Below, piece after piece: positions 35,911 to 44,253 of a DNA stretch of 64,000 nt (position 1 is its first letter; the number at the start of each line of letters is the position of its first letter). Origin of the DNA: Colwellia_A sp047621305 (GTDB lineage: Bacteria > Pseudomonadota > Gammaproteobacteria > Enterobacterales > Alteromonadaceae); NCBI GenBank assembly GCA_047621305.1, contig JBLHNB010000005.1, forward strand, positions 53,595 through 117,594, written 5' to 3'. Under the pieces are notes generated by a model that worked only from the letters and a program-made list of their open reading frames with translations, did not search any database and was not told where the DNA came from. A program made the translations under genes and the position numbers.

Positions 35911-36258
35911 TTATACACCCCACACTATTAGAAAACTTGCTGCAAGGTATGCTAACAAGGTAACAGAAAAGAAAAATTGCAGTGAACCACGTAAAAACGC
36001 TGTTTTAACATAGTCAGATAATACCTGCCAAATACCGATCCACGCATGATATACAAGTGCAAACATTGCTAAGATCGTCGCGATTTTAACACTTATACAA
36101 GAAAAGAATCCATGCCACGTATCGAATGTAACTTCAGGAGTAATAACAAAAAAGCCAGCGATTAGTACCGTATAAAGGGTAAGAATTACCGCTGTAGCTC
36201 TTAATAAAATAAAATCATGCACGCCGTTACGGCCTGCGGTAGCAACATTGCTTACCAT
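35911..36258 (-). CDS. sdhD: Succinate dehydrogenase membrane anchor subunit D
   Basis: This 115-residue, three-helix membrane anchor has the E. coli length. The haem-ligand His lies in VYHAWIGIWQVLSDYV, and Asp and Tyr in the same stretch correspond to quinone-site residues. It overlaps sdhC by seven bases and is directly followed by sdhA. With SdhC it holds haem b and the ubiquinone site. Confidence 0.96.
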   Translation of the reverse strand: MVSNVATAGRNGVHDFILLRATAVILTLYTVLIAGFFVITPEVTFDTWHGFFSCISVKIATILAMFALVYHAWIGIWQVLSDYVKTAFLRGSLQFFFSVTLLAYLAASFLIVWGV

Positions 36259-36638
36259 AAGTTAACTCCTACGACGACGGTTAATAACAACCAAAGAGCA
36301 AAGACAAGTTTTGCACTTATACTACCTGATTCTTTTTCTTCAAAATGACCTAAATCCATTAATAAATGACGAATACCGCCAAGTACATGATAAATAAGAG
36401 CAGAAAGAATACCGGTAATAATGAAAGTAAAGAAGACACCATCAAGTAAAGATTTTACTTGGGCGAATCCTTCAGCAGAAGATAAAGATAAAGATAATGT
36501 CCACAACAAGATACCAATAGCAAATATCATAATAACACCTGAGATACGGTGTAATATTGATGCTATAGCGGCAGCTGGCCATTTGATAGTTGTTAGGATG
36601 GTTGTGTATTCAATATTTACAGGACGTTGTTTTTTCAC
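36252..36638 (-). CDS. sdhC: Succinate dehydrogenase cytochrome b556 subunit
   Basis: This 128-residue, three-helix subunit starts KKQRPVNI and contains SILHRISGVIM (quinone-site Ser/Arg) and the haem-ligand His in YHVLGGIRHLLMD. The start codon is GTG at 36638. It is the first gene of sdhCDAB, divergent from gltA across 428 bp, and overlaps sdhD by seven bases. Confidence 0.96.
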   Translation of the reverse strand: MKKQRPVNIEYTTILTTIKWPAAAIASILHRISGVIMIFAIGILLWTLSLSLSSAEGFAQVKSLLDGVFFTFIITGILSALIYHVLGGIRHLLMDLGHFEEKESGSISAKLVFALWLLLTVVVGVNLW

Positions 36639-37066
36639 GATTGTTGCCTAAAGAGCTATTAAAGCGTTCAACTAGTTTTTTTATCAGTTATTAATTTATT
36701 AACTAATTAATTAATTAACTAATTAAATTACTAAATTATTAACTGCCCCCCAAAATCTTAGTCAATATTTTGCAAATTACATAGAAATACAAAGATAAAG
36801 CTCAGATCAGCTTGATTATATAGACGATATTGCCTAATTACAATTTTCTTAAGTGACAATATTCTTGCTATTTTATGAGCTTATGTCTAGATTTTAACCG
36901 TAATTAGCATTTCATTGATAATTTTGTACACTTTAGTCTAACCCTCTAATAATTGAATTGACTTTTAGGGGGGGTTATAAAGTAGAATACGCACAGTCTT
37001 ATATTCATAAAAACTGACTAAATATTTATTTTAGTTAGATTCACGAGTTTCATAGGGGAATAACAT
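36639..37066. promoter_or_regulatory. Divergent sdhC-gltA promoter region
   Basis: This 428 bp spacer serves two divergent TCA transcripts. The sdhC side carries AT-rich short direct repeats of the type ATTAACTAATTA (36670-36735). The gltA side has TTGACT at 36958-36963 and TAGAAT at 36983-36988, a 19 bp spacing that is only a weak promoter match. No clear ArcA or CRP site was identified by eye. Confidence 0.4.
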
Positions 37067-38353
37067 ATGGCTGATTCAAAGGCCACTCTCAGTATTGATG
37101 GTAAAGTAATTGCGGATTTACCAATTCTTTCAGGTAGTGCCGGTTTTGATGTAATCGACATCCGTACATTAGGTAGCCATGGTTATTTCACATATGACCC
37201 AGGTTTTTTAGCAACCGCATCATGTGAGTCTGCAATAACTTACATTGACGGTGACAAAGGTGTATTACAGCATCGCGGTTATCCAATTGATGACTTAGCG
37301 AAAAAAGCTGATTATTTAGAAGTTTGCTATATTTTGTTAAACGGTGACGCACCAACAAAAACACAGTATGACGAATTTAAATCAACCATTACTAACCATA
37401 CAATGGTGCACGAAAAAATAGCACATTTTTTCCATGGTTTCTTACCTGATGCGCATCCAATGGCTATGGTTTGTGGTGTTGTCGGCGCATTATCATCTTT
37501 TTATCACAGCGATTTAAATATTAATGTACGAGAGCAACGCATGCGTAGTGCTCATCGCTTAATCGCGAAGATGCCTACTATTGCTGCAATGGCTTACAAA
37601 TACAGTATCGGTCAACCTTTTGTATATCCGCGTAATGAACTAACGTACGCAGAGAATTTTTTGCATATGATGTTCTCTGTACCAGCAGAAGAATATAAAG
37701 TAAGCCCTACTGTAGCTGCGGCAATGGATCGTATTTTCACGTTACATGCTGACCATGAACAAAATGCGTCAACATCAACGGTACGTTTAGCTGGCTCTTC
37801 TGGCGCTAACCCATATGCTTGTATTGCTGCTGGTGTTGCTTCGTTGTGGGGTCCTGCTCACGGTGGTGCTAACGAAGCATGTTTAACCATGTTAGAAGAA
37901 ATTGGTAATGTGGATAACATTCCAGAATATGTTGCTAAAGCGAAAGATAAAAACGACTCGTTCCGCTTAATGGGTTTTGGTCATCGTGTTTATAAAAACT
38001 TTGATCCACGTGCAACCGTTATGCGTGAAACGTGTCATGAAGTATTAAAAGAATTAAACATCCAAGATCCGCTACTTGATGTGGCTATGGAACTTGAACG
38101 CATTGCCCTTGAAGATGAATATTTTGTTTCTAAGAAACTATATCCTAACGTAGATTTTTACTCAGGTATTATCTTAAAAGCAATCGGTATTCCAACAAGT
38201 ATGTTTACGGTAATTTTTGCGATGTCACGTACTGTTGGTTGGATTTCACATTGGGATGAAATGTTAAGTCAACCAGGTCAAAAAATTGGCCGTCCTCGTC
38301 AAAAATACACTGGCGAAATTAACCGTAAATTTGTCCCTTTAGACGAAAGATAA
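37067..38353 (+). CDS. gltA: Citrate synthase, type II
   Basis: This 428-residue hexameric-type citrate synthase condenses oxaloacetate and acetyl-CoA. The active-site triad aligns with that of E. coli: His265 in GPAHGGANEA, His306 in GFGHRVYKNFDPRA and Asp363 in NVDFYSGI. The ATG has AGGGG upstream. It is divergent from sdhC and ends in a strong terminator, so it is a single-gene transcript. NADH sensitivity typical of the type is likely. Confidence 0.98.
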   Translation: MADSKATLSIDGKVIADLPILSGSAGFDVIDIRTLGSHGYFTYDPGFLATASCESAITYIDGDKGVLQHRGYPIDDLAKKADYLEVCYILLNGDAPTKTQYDEFKSTITNHTMVHEKIAHFFHGFLPDAHPMAMVCGVVGALSSFYHSDLNINVREQRMRSAHRLIAKMPTIAAMAYKYSIGQPFVYPRNELTYAENFLHMMFSVPAEEYKVSPTVAAAMDRIFTLHADHEQNASTSTVRLAGSSGANPYACIAAGVASLWGPAHGGANEACLTMLEEIGNVDNIPEYVAKAKDKNDSFRLMGFGHRVYKNFDPRATVMRETCHEVLKELNIQDPLLDVAMELERIALEDEYFVSKKLYPNVDFYSGIILKAIGIPTSMFTVIFAMSRTVGWISHWDEMLSQPGQKIGRPRQKYTGEINRKFVPLDER

Positions 38354-38382
38354 TAACGGTTTATTAAGATATTTAGTTTTAA

Positions 38383-38407
38383 AAGGCAGCCTCGGCTGCC
38401 TTTTTTT
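38383..38407 (+). terminator. Intrinsic terminator of gltA
   Basis: An AGGCAGCC-TC-GGCTGCCT stem followed by seven T residues lies 30 bp past the gltA stop. Confidence 0.95.
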
Positions 38408-38883
38408 ATTATGAACTTTGCCAATTTTTACTCAACCCCATCGAACATTACTCAATTTTGTTTAATTTCATCGCATGTTTCCAACGTTAATGCTTGATAG
38501 CTATTCCATTGAATACAGTCTATTGAATGTAGCCTATTGAGTGTTTGGTTCTTGTTGTGGTTAGGAAAAATAATCGAGAATAACTCTTATTTTTAATCAA
38601 TACCTTGCAGCTGAGTCTTTTTCGACTTGCTTAAATCTCTATTTTGCAGTGGTATCGGATAAATTTTCCTTTATTTTCCGTGCAATTAATCATTTTTGGT
38701 ATTTTAAGTGTGAATATTGAGCATTGTTTAAATAAATACAAAATTCGTAACACTCTCTACTAAAAAGTAAAAAAATTATGCACAAATGTTTAATAAACAC
38801 AGTTTATGTTGCTTTCATCATTAATTTATTTTTTAAAAATAGTATAATAGCGGCAAATAATTTAGTTAATTGATAATAATTTT
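38408..38883. other. Intergenic region upstream of tcdA
   Basis: 476 bp, AT-rich, between the gltA terminator and tcdA. It has degenerate repeats of CTATTGAATG-like words at ~38500-38545. No gene or strong regulatory motif is visible. Confidence 0.4.
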
Positions 38884-39684
38884 ATGTCTGAATATTCACA
38901 TAGGTTTGGTGGTATTGCACGTCTATACGGCAACCAAGGTGCAGATAGACTCAAAAACTCACACTTTTGTGTTATTGGTATCGGTGGCGTCGGCTCTTGG
39001 GTTGCCGAAGCTTTGGCACGTAACGGTATTGGAGAGTTAACCTTAATTGATTTAGATGATATATGTACCACCAATATTAATCGGCAAATTCATGCTTTAA
39101 GCGATACGGTAGGTATGAGTAAAGTAGAGGTGATGGCTGAACGAATTTTACAAATTAATCCTGAATGTAAAATTCACCAAATAGAAGACTTTGTCACCGA
39201 AGAAAACTTAAACGCTCTAATGCTTTCGACTTTTGATTACGTTATTGATGCTATTGATTCGGTGAATATAAAAACGAGAATTATTGCCCATTGTAGAAGA
39301 AATAAATTACCGATCATTACCATTGGTGGAGCAGGCGGACAAGTAGATCCCAGTAAAATCCAGATCTGTGATTTAAGTGAAACCTATCAAGATCCACTAC
39401 TTGCCAAAGTAAAAAATCAATTGCGCCGAGAATTTAACTTTCCTCGTGCTGATCATAAAAAGAAAAGCAAAAGAAAGTTCTCCATAGAAGCGGTATTTTC
39501 TACTGAGCAGTTAATTTATCCCGATAATGAAGGAGGAGTTTGTTACGAAAAACAATCACAAGATGGGTCTATGCGCTTAGATTGTAGTGGCGGCTTTGGC
39601 GCAACAACGCATGTAACCGCAAGTTTCGCCTTTTTTGCTGTCAGCCGTGCCATTAGCAAATTATTAAAGAAAACATTAATATAA
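38884..39684 (+). CDS. tcdA: tRNA threonylcarbamoyladenosine dehydratase
   Basis: This 266-residue E1-like enzyme (TcdA/CsdL/YgdL) cyclises t6A37 to ct6A in ANN-decoding tRNAs with ATP. The adenylation Rossmann loop is GIGGVGSWVAEALARNGIG, the substrate arginine follows in TNINRQIHAL, and the ATP-site Asp region is VIDAIDSVNIK. It ends six bases from the stop of a convergent fused CsdA-CsdE gene. CsdA and CsdE are the known sulfur partners of CsdL in E. coli, so the pair is a functional cluster. Confidence 0.95.
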   Translation: MSEYSHRFGGIARLYGNQGADRLKNSHFCVIGIGGVGSWVAEALARNGIGELTLIDLDDICTTNINRQIHALSDTVGMSKVEVMAERILQINPECKIHQIEDFVTEENLNALMLSTFDYVIDAIDSVNIKTRIIAHCRRNKLPIITIGGAGGQVDPSKIQICDLSETYQDPLLAKVKNQLRREFNFPRADHKKKSKRKFSIEAVFSTEQLIYPDNEGGVCYEKQSQDGSMRLDCSGGFGATTHVTASFAFFAVSRAISKLLKKTLI

Positions 39685-39690
39685 ACTAGA

Positions 39691-41343
39691 TTAATAAGCG
39701 ATTTGACGTATTTTATCAACAATCGCCAGTACACCACTTCCTCTTGAGGGGCTTAAATGCTGAATAAGCCCTAATTTCTCAAAATAATGCGTGATATCAA
39801 AGCTATTAATGTCTACTGCTGTTTTATCGTTAAACGCAGCAAGTACAATGACTAACAAGCCACGAATAACCTTTGCATCACTATCACCAGTAAAATGATA
39901 TAAACCCTGATTATTTTTTTCGACGACTAACCATGCTTGGCTTTCGCAGCCCGAAATTAAACTTTGCTGATCACGCTTTTCTTTACCTAAACGATGTAAG
40001 TTTTTACCCAACAACATGATTTCTCGATGTTTACCATCCCAACCTTTAGCCTTTTCGAATAGATCAATAATCCCCTGACTTGCTTGAGTTACTTGATGAT
40101 TATTCTTTTTAACTACCTGAGGTGAACTGTCTTGATTGATGATTTTATGTAAACAGTTAAGCAAAGTATCAATTTCAGCAAAAGTGTTATAACCAGCTAA
40201 GGAAATACGTAAACAGCCACTTAAATTTAAATAGGCCATCAAGGGCATAGCACAATGATGTCCACTACGAACTGCAATGCCATAAGCATCAAGTGATGCT
40301 GCTATGTCATGATTATGATGTTCTTTAATAATAAACGAGATCAAAGGAATATCAGGAACTCCCGCTACAATCATTTGAATTTGAGGTATTGTTAATAGCT
40401 TTTCCATGCAATAAGCCAGTAATTTCTTTTCGTAATCTTCTATGTTTTGAGAATGCTGTTGAAGAAAATCTATTGCAGCAGAAAAGGCGATAATACCTGC
40501 AATATTAGGTGTGCCCGCTTCGAATTTAAACGGTAGTTCATTATACGTTGTTTGTTCAAAACTAACTGTTTTGATCATTTCACCACCTCCTTGATAAGGT
40601 GGCATAACGTTAAGTAATGCTGCTCGCCCATAAAGTACACCAACCCCCGTCGGACCATACATCTTATGAGCAGAAAACACATAAAAATCACAACCAAGTT
40701 CTGTCACATTAACGCCTTGATGCGCAATAGCCTGAGCACCATCGATAACACTAACAGCGTTCATTTTTTTTGCTCTAGCAATGATCTTTTCTATTGGGTT
40801 TATCCGACCTAAAACATTTGATATATGCGCGCAACATACTATTTTAACCTTGGAGGTGATCGTTGCGTTAATCGCGGATATATCAATTAAACCCTGTGCA
40901 GTTAAAGGCAATACTTTAATAATGGCGCCAGTTTGCTCTGCAACCATTTGCCATGGAACGATATTGGCATGATGCTCACATTGGCTTAATACAATTTCAT
41001 CACCTGCTTTTAAATTATTTCGGCCCCAAGATTGAGCAATAATATTAATGCTTTCGGTAGTACCTGACGTCCATATTATTTCTTTTATGGAATGTGCATG
41101 AATAAAGTTTTTAACTTTTTCTCGTGATTGTTCAAAAGACTGCGTAGCTAAAGTACTAAGCGCATGAGAAGCACGGTGAACATTGGCATTTTGTTGACTA
41201 TAGAACTGCTGGTATTTATCAATAACACAGTGAGGTTTTTGTGTGGTAGCCCCATTATCAAAATATATTAACGCTTGTTGGTTAACTTGAGTTTTTAATA
41301 TTGGAAATAGCGCTCTAAAATTAGTGTTATCAAAAGAATTCAT
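39691..41343 (-). CDS. Fused cysteine desulfurase CsdA and SufE-like acceptor CsdE
   Basis: This 550-residue fusion has two parts. Residues ~1-405 form a group II cysteine desulfurase with the PLP pocket HISNVLGRINPI and DGAQAIAHQ. The PLP lysine is in FSAHKMYGPTGVG and the catalytic Cys364 in RSGHHCAMP. After a linker (~405-425), residues ~425-550 form a SufE/CsdE-like sulfur acceptor with Cys466 in LISGCESQAW. CsdA and CsdE are separate proteins in E. coli, so the fusion would channel persulfide within one chain. It is convergent with tcdA, six bases apart. Both active cysteines are present. Confidence 0.92.
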   Translation of the reverse strand: MNSFDNTNFRALFPILKTQVNQQALIYFDNGATTQKPHCVIDKYQQFYSQQNANVHRASHALSTLATQSFEQSREKVKNFIHAHSIKEIIWTSGTTESINIIAQSWGRNNLKAGDEIVLSQCEHHANIVPWQMVAEQTGAIIKVLPLTAQGLIDISAINATITSKVKIVCCAHISNVLGRINPIEKIIARAKKMNAVSVIDGAQAIAHQGVNVTELGCDFYVFSAHKMYGPTGVGVLYGRAALLNVMPPYQGGGEMIKTVSFEQTTYNELPFKFEAGTPNIAGIIAFSAAIDFLQQHSQNIEDYEKKLLAYCMEKLLTIPQIQMIVAGVPDIPLISFIIKEHHNHDIAASLDAYGIAVRSGHHCAMPLMAYLNLSGCLRISLAGYNTFAEIDTLLNCLHKIINQDSSPQVVKKNNHQVTQASQGIIDLFEKAKGWDGKHREIMLLGKNLHRLGKEKRDQQSLISGCESQAWLVVEKNNQGLYHFTGDSDAKVIRGLLVIVLAAFNDKTAVDINSFDITHYFEKLGLIQHLSPSRGSGVLAIVDKIRQIAY

Positions 41344-41494
41344 CTAGGTCATTGACAGTTATAGGTAATAATCAAGTCGGTAATTATACATTATATTTCA
41401 TCTCATAAATATCAGTAAAAAAGAAGGTAAAAGTGAGCATTTAAGCAATAAATTGACTATACATAGTAAGTGAATGAATAGGAGGTATAGCTGT

Positions 41495-41665
41495 ATGACT
41501 TTATATTCATGGTTTACACAACATGCAAATGCCACATCTCAAGATAAAACTTCATCAAGGAAAGTTAGCTCGATAATTTCGGTTAACTCACGCAATTGCT
41601 CAATGTGGCCAGTTGTTCTGGTAAGGAAAAATTCAACAAGTAAAAAATATGCAAATAAGGTGTAA
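41495..41665 (+). CDS. Possible 56-residue orphan protein
   Basis: An ATG at 41495 is preceded by AGGAGGT with an eight-base spacer, a near-perfect ribosome site. The product (starting MTLYSWFTQHANATSQ) is basic and Ser/Thr-rich, without a signal peptide or known family. It lies between csdA-csdE and a metallopeptidase gene, opposite in strand to both. The ribosome site is the only strong evidence. Confidence 0.35.
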   Translation: MTLYSWFTQHANATSQDKTSSRKVSSIISVNSRNCSMWPVVLVRKNSTSKKYANKV

Positions 41666-41675
41666 AACAGGCTCC

Positions 41676-43199
41676 CTAATATACTCCTCTTTTGATTTTT
41701 TCATATCGAGGGGTACCTTCCCCTTCTCTTGACAAGGCTTTATCTAGCCAGATAAATGCTAATTTTTCCTGACCATTTTTTAATAAGCTTTTGGCGACAT
41801 TATAGTGGAAACTTGGCATTAAATATTTCTTATTATCTTGGTTTAAAATACGAATATACGCTTGAGGAAAGTCACTCGTAAAATAGGTTAATTGTGTAAA
41901 GCGTTTGAGTGGTTTAAAAGCAGTAGTGATATGGGAATTACAGGTATCAGACGTATACAAACCAATAATTTCCTTATCTAATTCATCATTAAAATAACGA
42001 TCATTATCAAGAAGGTTATTACTTTCAAAATCATCAGGTGTACCCGCTAGCCAGCCATTTTTAGTTTCTGTTAATATCGGCGTTGTGGATTTAATGACAC
42101 TTGCCCAAGATAGTTTTTTCAATAATTTTGTTCTTGCTTGTTCTTTAGTACCTTGATAAAAAGTGCTAATTACGGAAATATTGTGCGAAGATAATTCTGT
42201 TTGGTTTTTAAGACATTGTTGATGATTTTTTGCTAATGCATATTCATCAATAAAGCCTAATAAATGTGAAAGCTCATGGGCAAAAACCTTAACGTTATCA
42301 TTTGCATCTAAATACATGATACCCGCATTAACATTTGCTCCACCTGCTGAAAGCATAAGTCCTAAATATCGTGTTTTTACACTGTGCTTGATGTTACCCC
42401 ACATCGATTCATCACATTTAATTGCTGTATTTTTAGCATAATCACACCTTACTTCGTGTTCAGGAATATATCTGACCGCATTAAAACAAAAATATGAATT
42501 TAACGGGTGATCTTTAAATTCATTGATCAGCTTATCGACTTTCTGCAAATTTTTTAAGGTGGTCGCAAACATTTGTACATTAGCGATACACGTTGGCAGC
42601 GCTGTACTTTCCATGTGATGTATTTGATCAGAAAATGAGGGCGCTACAATTTGATATTTATACATTAATGCTAATAGTTTCTCGCCTCCTACTCCCCCAC
42701 TTAATGACGCAATATTTGAGTTAATAAATGCATAATCGCCTTTGATAATAGCGACCTCAATCAGGAGTGCTAGCGCCTCTGGTCGTGTTTCTATCGGAGA
42801 TAATGTATCAATAATCAATTGATACTCTCCTTGAGAAAAGTAATGCTTACTTAAATAAATTTTCGCCGGCTCACTGTTTAGTTTTACCGCTCGCTTAGCC
42901 CATATTAATGCAGTATCTAAGTCGTCATGACTATGGTAAAAATCAACAAGTGCAAAAGCAACTTGATTATCTGTTTCTGCCAATTGGGCCGCATAATAAA
43001 GCCATTGATGGCTACCAACGACAGTAGCGCTGAGCTGATATTTAAGTGCAATTGGTAAGCCTAGTTTAATGGCGTAGTTAATTTGTTCCTGCGTCGCTTG
43101 CTTACTTTTAATAAGCTTATCAATGTGATCAGTAAAAAAAAATGAGCTTGACGATAATATTATCGCCAAGCTCATTATGATTAGATATTTAATTTTCAT
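41676..43199 (-). CDS. Membrane-anchored or secreted putative metallopeptidase
   Basis: This 507-residue protein has an N-terminal signal/anchor (KIKYLIIMSLAIILSSSSFF). A helical TPR/Sel1-like region follows (~60-200, for example FYHSHDDLDTALIWAKRAVK). The probable zinc site is AHELSHLLGFIDEY (His308, Glu309, His312, with Asp318-Glu319-Tyr320). The HExxH...DEY pattern recalls M64-type IgA peptidases, but the rest is not clearly similar, so the family is uncertain. Several cysteines suggest periplasmic or surface location. It begins 32 bp after nlpI and is likely co-transcribed with it. Confidence 0.7.
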   Translation of the reverse strand: MKIKYLIIMSLAIILSSSSFFFTDHIDKLIKSKQATQEQINYAIKLGLPIALKYQLSATVVGSHQWLYYAAQLAETDNQVAFALVDFYHSHDDLDTALIWAKRAVKLNSEPAKIYLSKHYFSQGEYQLIIDTLSPIETRPEALALLIEVAIIKGDYAFINSNIASLSGGVGGEKLLALMYKYQIVAPSFSDQIHHMESTALPTCIANVQMFATTLKNLQKVDKLINEFKDHPLNSYFCFNAVRYIPEHEVRCDYAKNTAIKCDESMWGNIKHSVKTRYLGLMLSAGGANVNAGIMYLDANDNVKVFAHELSHLLGFIDEYALAKNHQQCLKNQTELSSHNISVISTFYQGTKEQARTKLLKKLSWASVIKSTTPILTETKNGWLAGTPDDFESNNLLDNDRYFNDELDKEIIGLYTSDTCNSHITTAFKPLKRFTQLTYFTSDFPQAYIRILNQDNKKYLMPSFHYNVAKSLLKNGQEKLAFIWLDKALSREGEGTPRYEKIKRGVY

Positions 43200-43231
43200 T
43201 GTTCAAGTTTCAAAGTTAAATAGCGCCCTAA

Positions 43232-44125
43232 CTAAGGTTTATTTGTCTTAACGTTTTCTCGCATAATGTCTAACTCTAGCTTCGCATATCGATGTTCAAC
43301 AAATTCATATACATTGGTACTTAACGCCAATTTAAAAAAGTTTGCAGCAACATTATCTTTACCTTTGAGTTGATTAAATTTACCTAAGTAAAAGTATGCT
43401 TCACAAAGTCGATCGCTCAATTGTTTATTGGTCGTAACATTTTTGGTTAACGTTTGAATAAATGAAGACTGTGTTACCTCACCAAGATAAAGTTGAATGA
43501 TACTTTTTGCCCAAATAGTATCTTCAACCAATTCAGCGCGCTCTTTTAAATCTAATAATGCTTGCACAGCATCAATTTCATATTCAGCTAAATACAACCA
43601 TAAAAGTCGATAAGGATCACTCGCTTGGTTTTGATGGAAGGTCTGAAAGTCTTCACGTGCTAAAACCGGTCTACCACCATAATAGAGCGCAATGCCTCTA
43701 TTTAAATACGCATATTCGTGGTTTGGAGACAAGTCTAATGCAGAATCAAATGAATCATATGCTTGGGTAAATTCTTGTAGTTGTGTAAATTGAATACCTA
43801 AAAAGTTGTAAGCATCAACTAAGTCAGGCTTTAAGCGTAAAGCTCGATTAAAATCAAGGCGGGATAATGATCGTAAACCAACACTGTCATATATTACACC
43901 GCGGTCATAATATAATTGCGCTCTTTGAACATCAGTGATTTCTGCTCGCTGAATAACCTCTGTTAAACGTGCTAACGCTATCTCACTTTTATAGCTTACC
44001 GCGATAGGTTCTGCGATAACGAGCTGCCCGATAGCACTTGAATCATTTGTGGATGATGCACAACCCTGCATCAATAAAACAACAGAGATAAAAATCGAAT
44101 TTATTTTCAAAAACACACAAAACAC
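43232..44125 (-). CDS. nlpI: Outer-membrane lipoprotein NlpI (TPR)
   Basis: This 297-residue lipoprotein has a lipobox LLMQGCAS with the acylated Cys near residue 22. TPR repeats follow (AQLYYDRGVIYDSVGLRSLS, AYNFLGIQFTQLQEFTQAYD, AYLNRGIALYYGGRPVLARE). In E. coli NlpI is an adaptor that brings the Prc protease to peptidoglycan hydrolases. The placement after pnp matches E. coli. The annotated start is GTG at 44125; TTG five codons later is an alternative. A secreted metallopeptidase follows 32 bp downstream. Confidence 0.92.
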   Translation of the reverse strand: MFCVFLKINSIFISVVLLMQGCASSTNDSSAIGQLVIAEPIAVSYKSEIALARLTEVIQRAEITDVQRAQLYYDRGVIYDSVGLRSLSRLDFNRALRLKPDLVDAYNFLGIQFTQLQEFTQAYDSFDSALDLSPNHEYAYLNRGIALYYGGRPVLAREDFQTFHQNQASDPYRLLWLYLAEYEIDAVQALLDLKERAELVEDTIWAKSIIQLYLGEVTQSSFIQTLTKNVTTNKQLSDRLCEAYFYLGKFNQLKGKDNVAANFFKLALSTNVYEFVEHRYAKLELDIMRENVKTNKP

Positions 44126-44155
44126 TTATTTGTTTAAATATTATATTAAGTATAT

Positions 44156-44180
44156 AAAAAAGGGAGCCGTTAAGCTCCCT
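44156..44180 (-). terminator. Intrinsic terminator of pnp
   Basis: A GGGAGC / GCTCCC stem is followed on the minus strand by a TTTTTT run. It lies 74 bp past the pnp stop and just before nlpI. Confidence 0.85.
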
Positions 44181-44253
44181 CTAATTTCATTAATAAGTAC
44201 TTCAATAATTAATCAAAGTACTATATTAGTAAAAAATACGATATTAATAAAAA

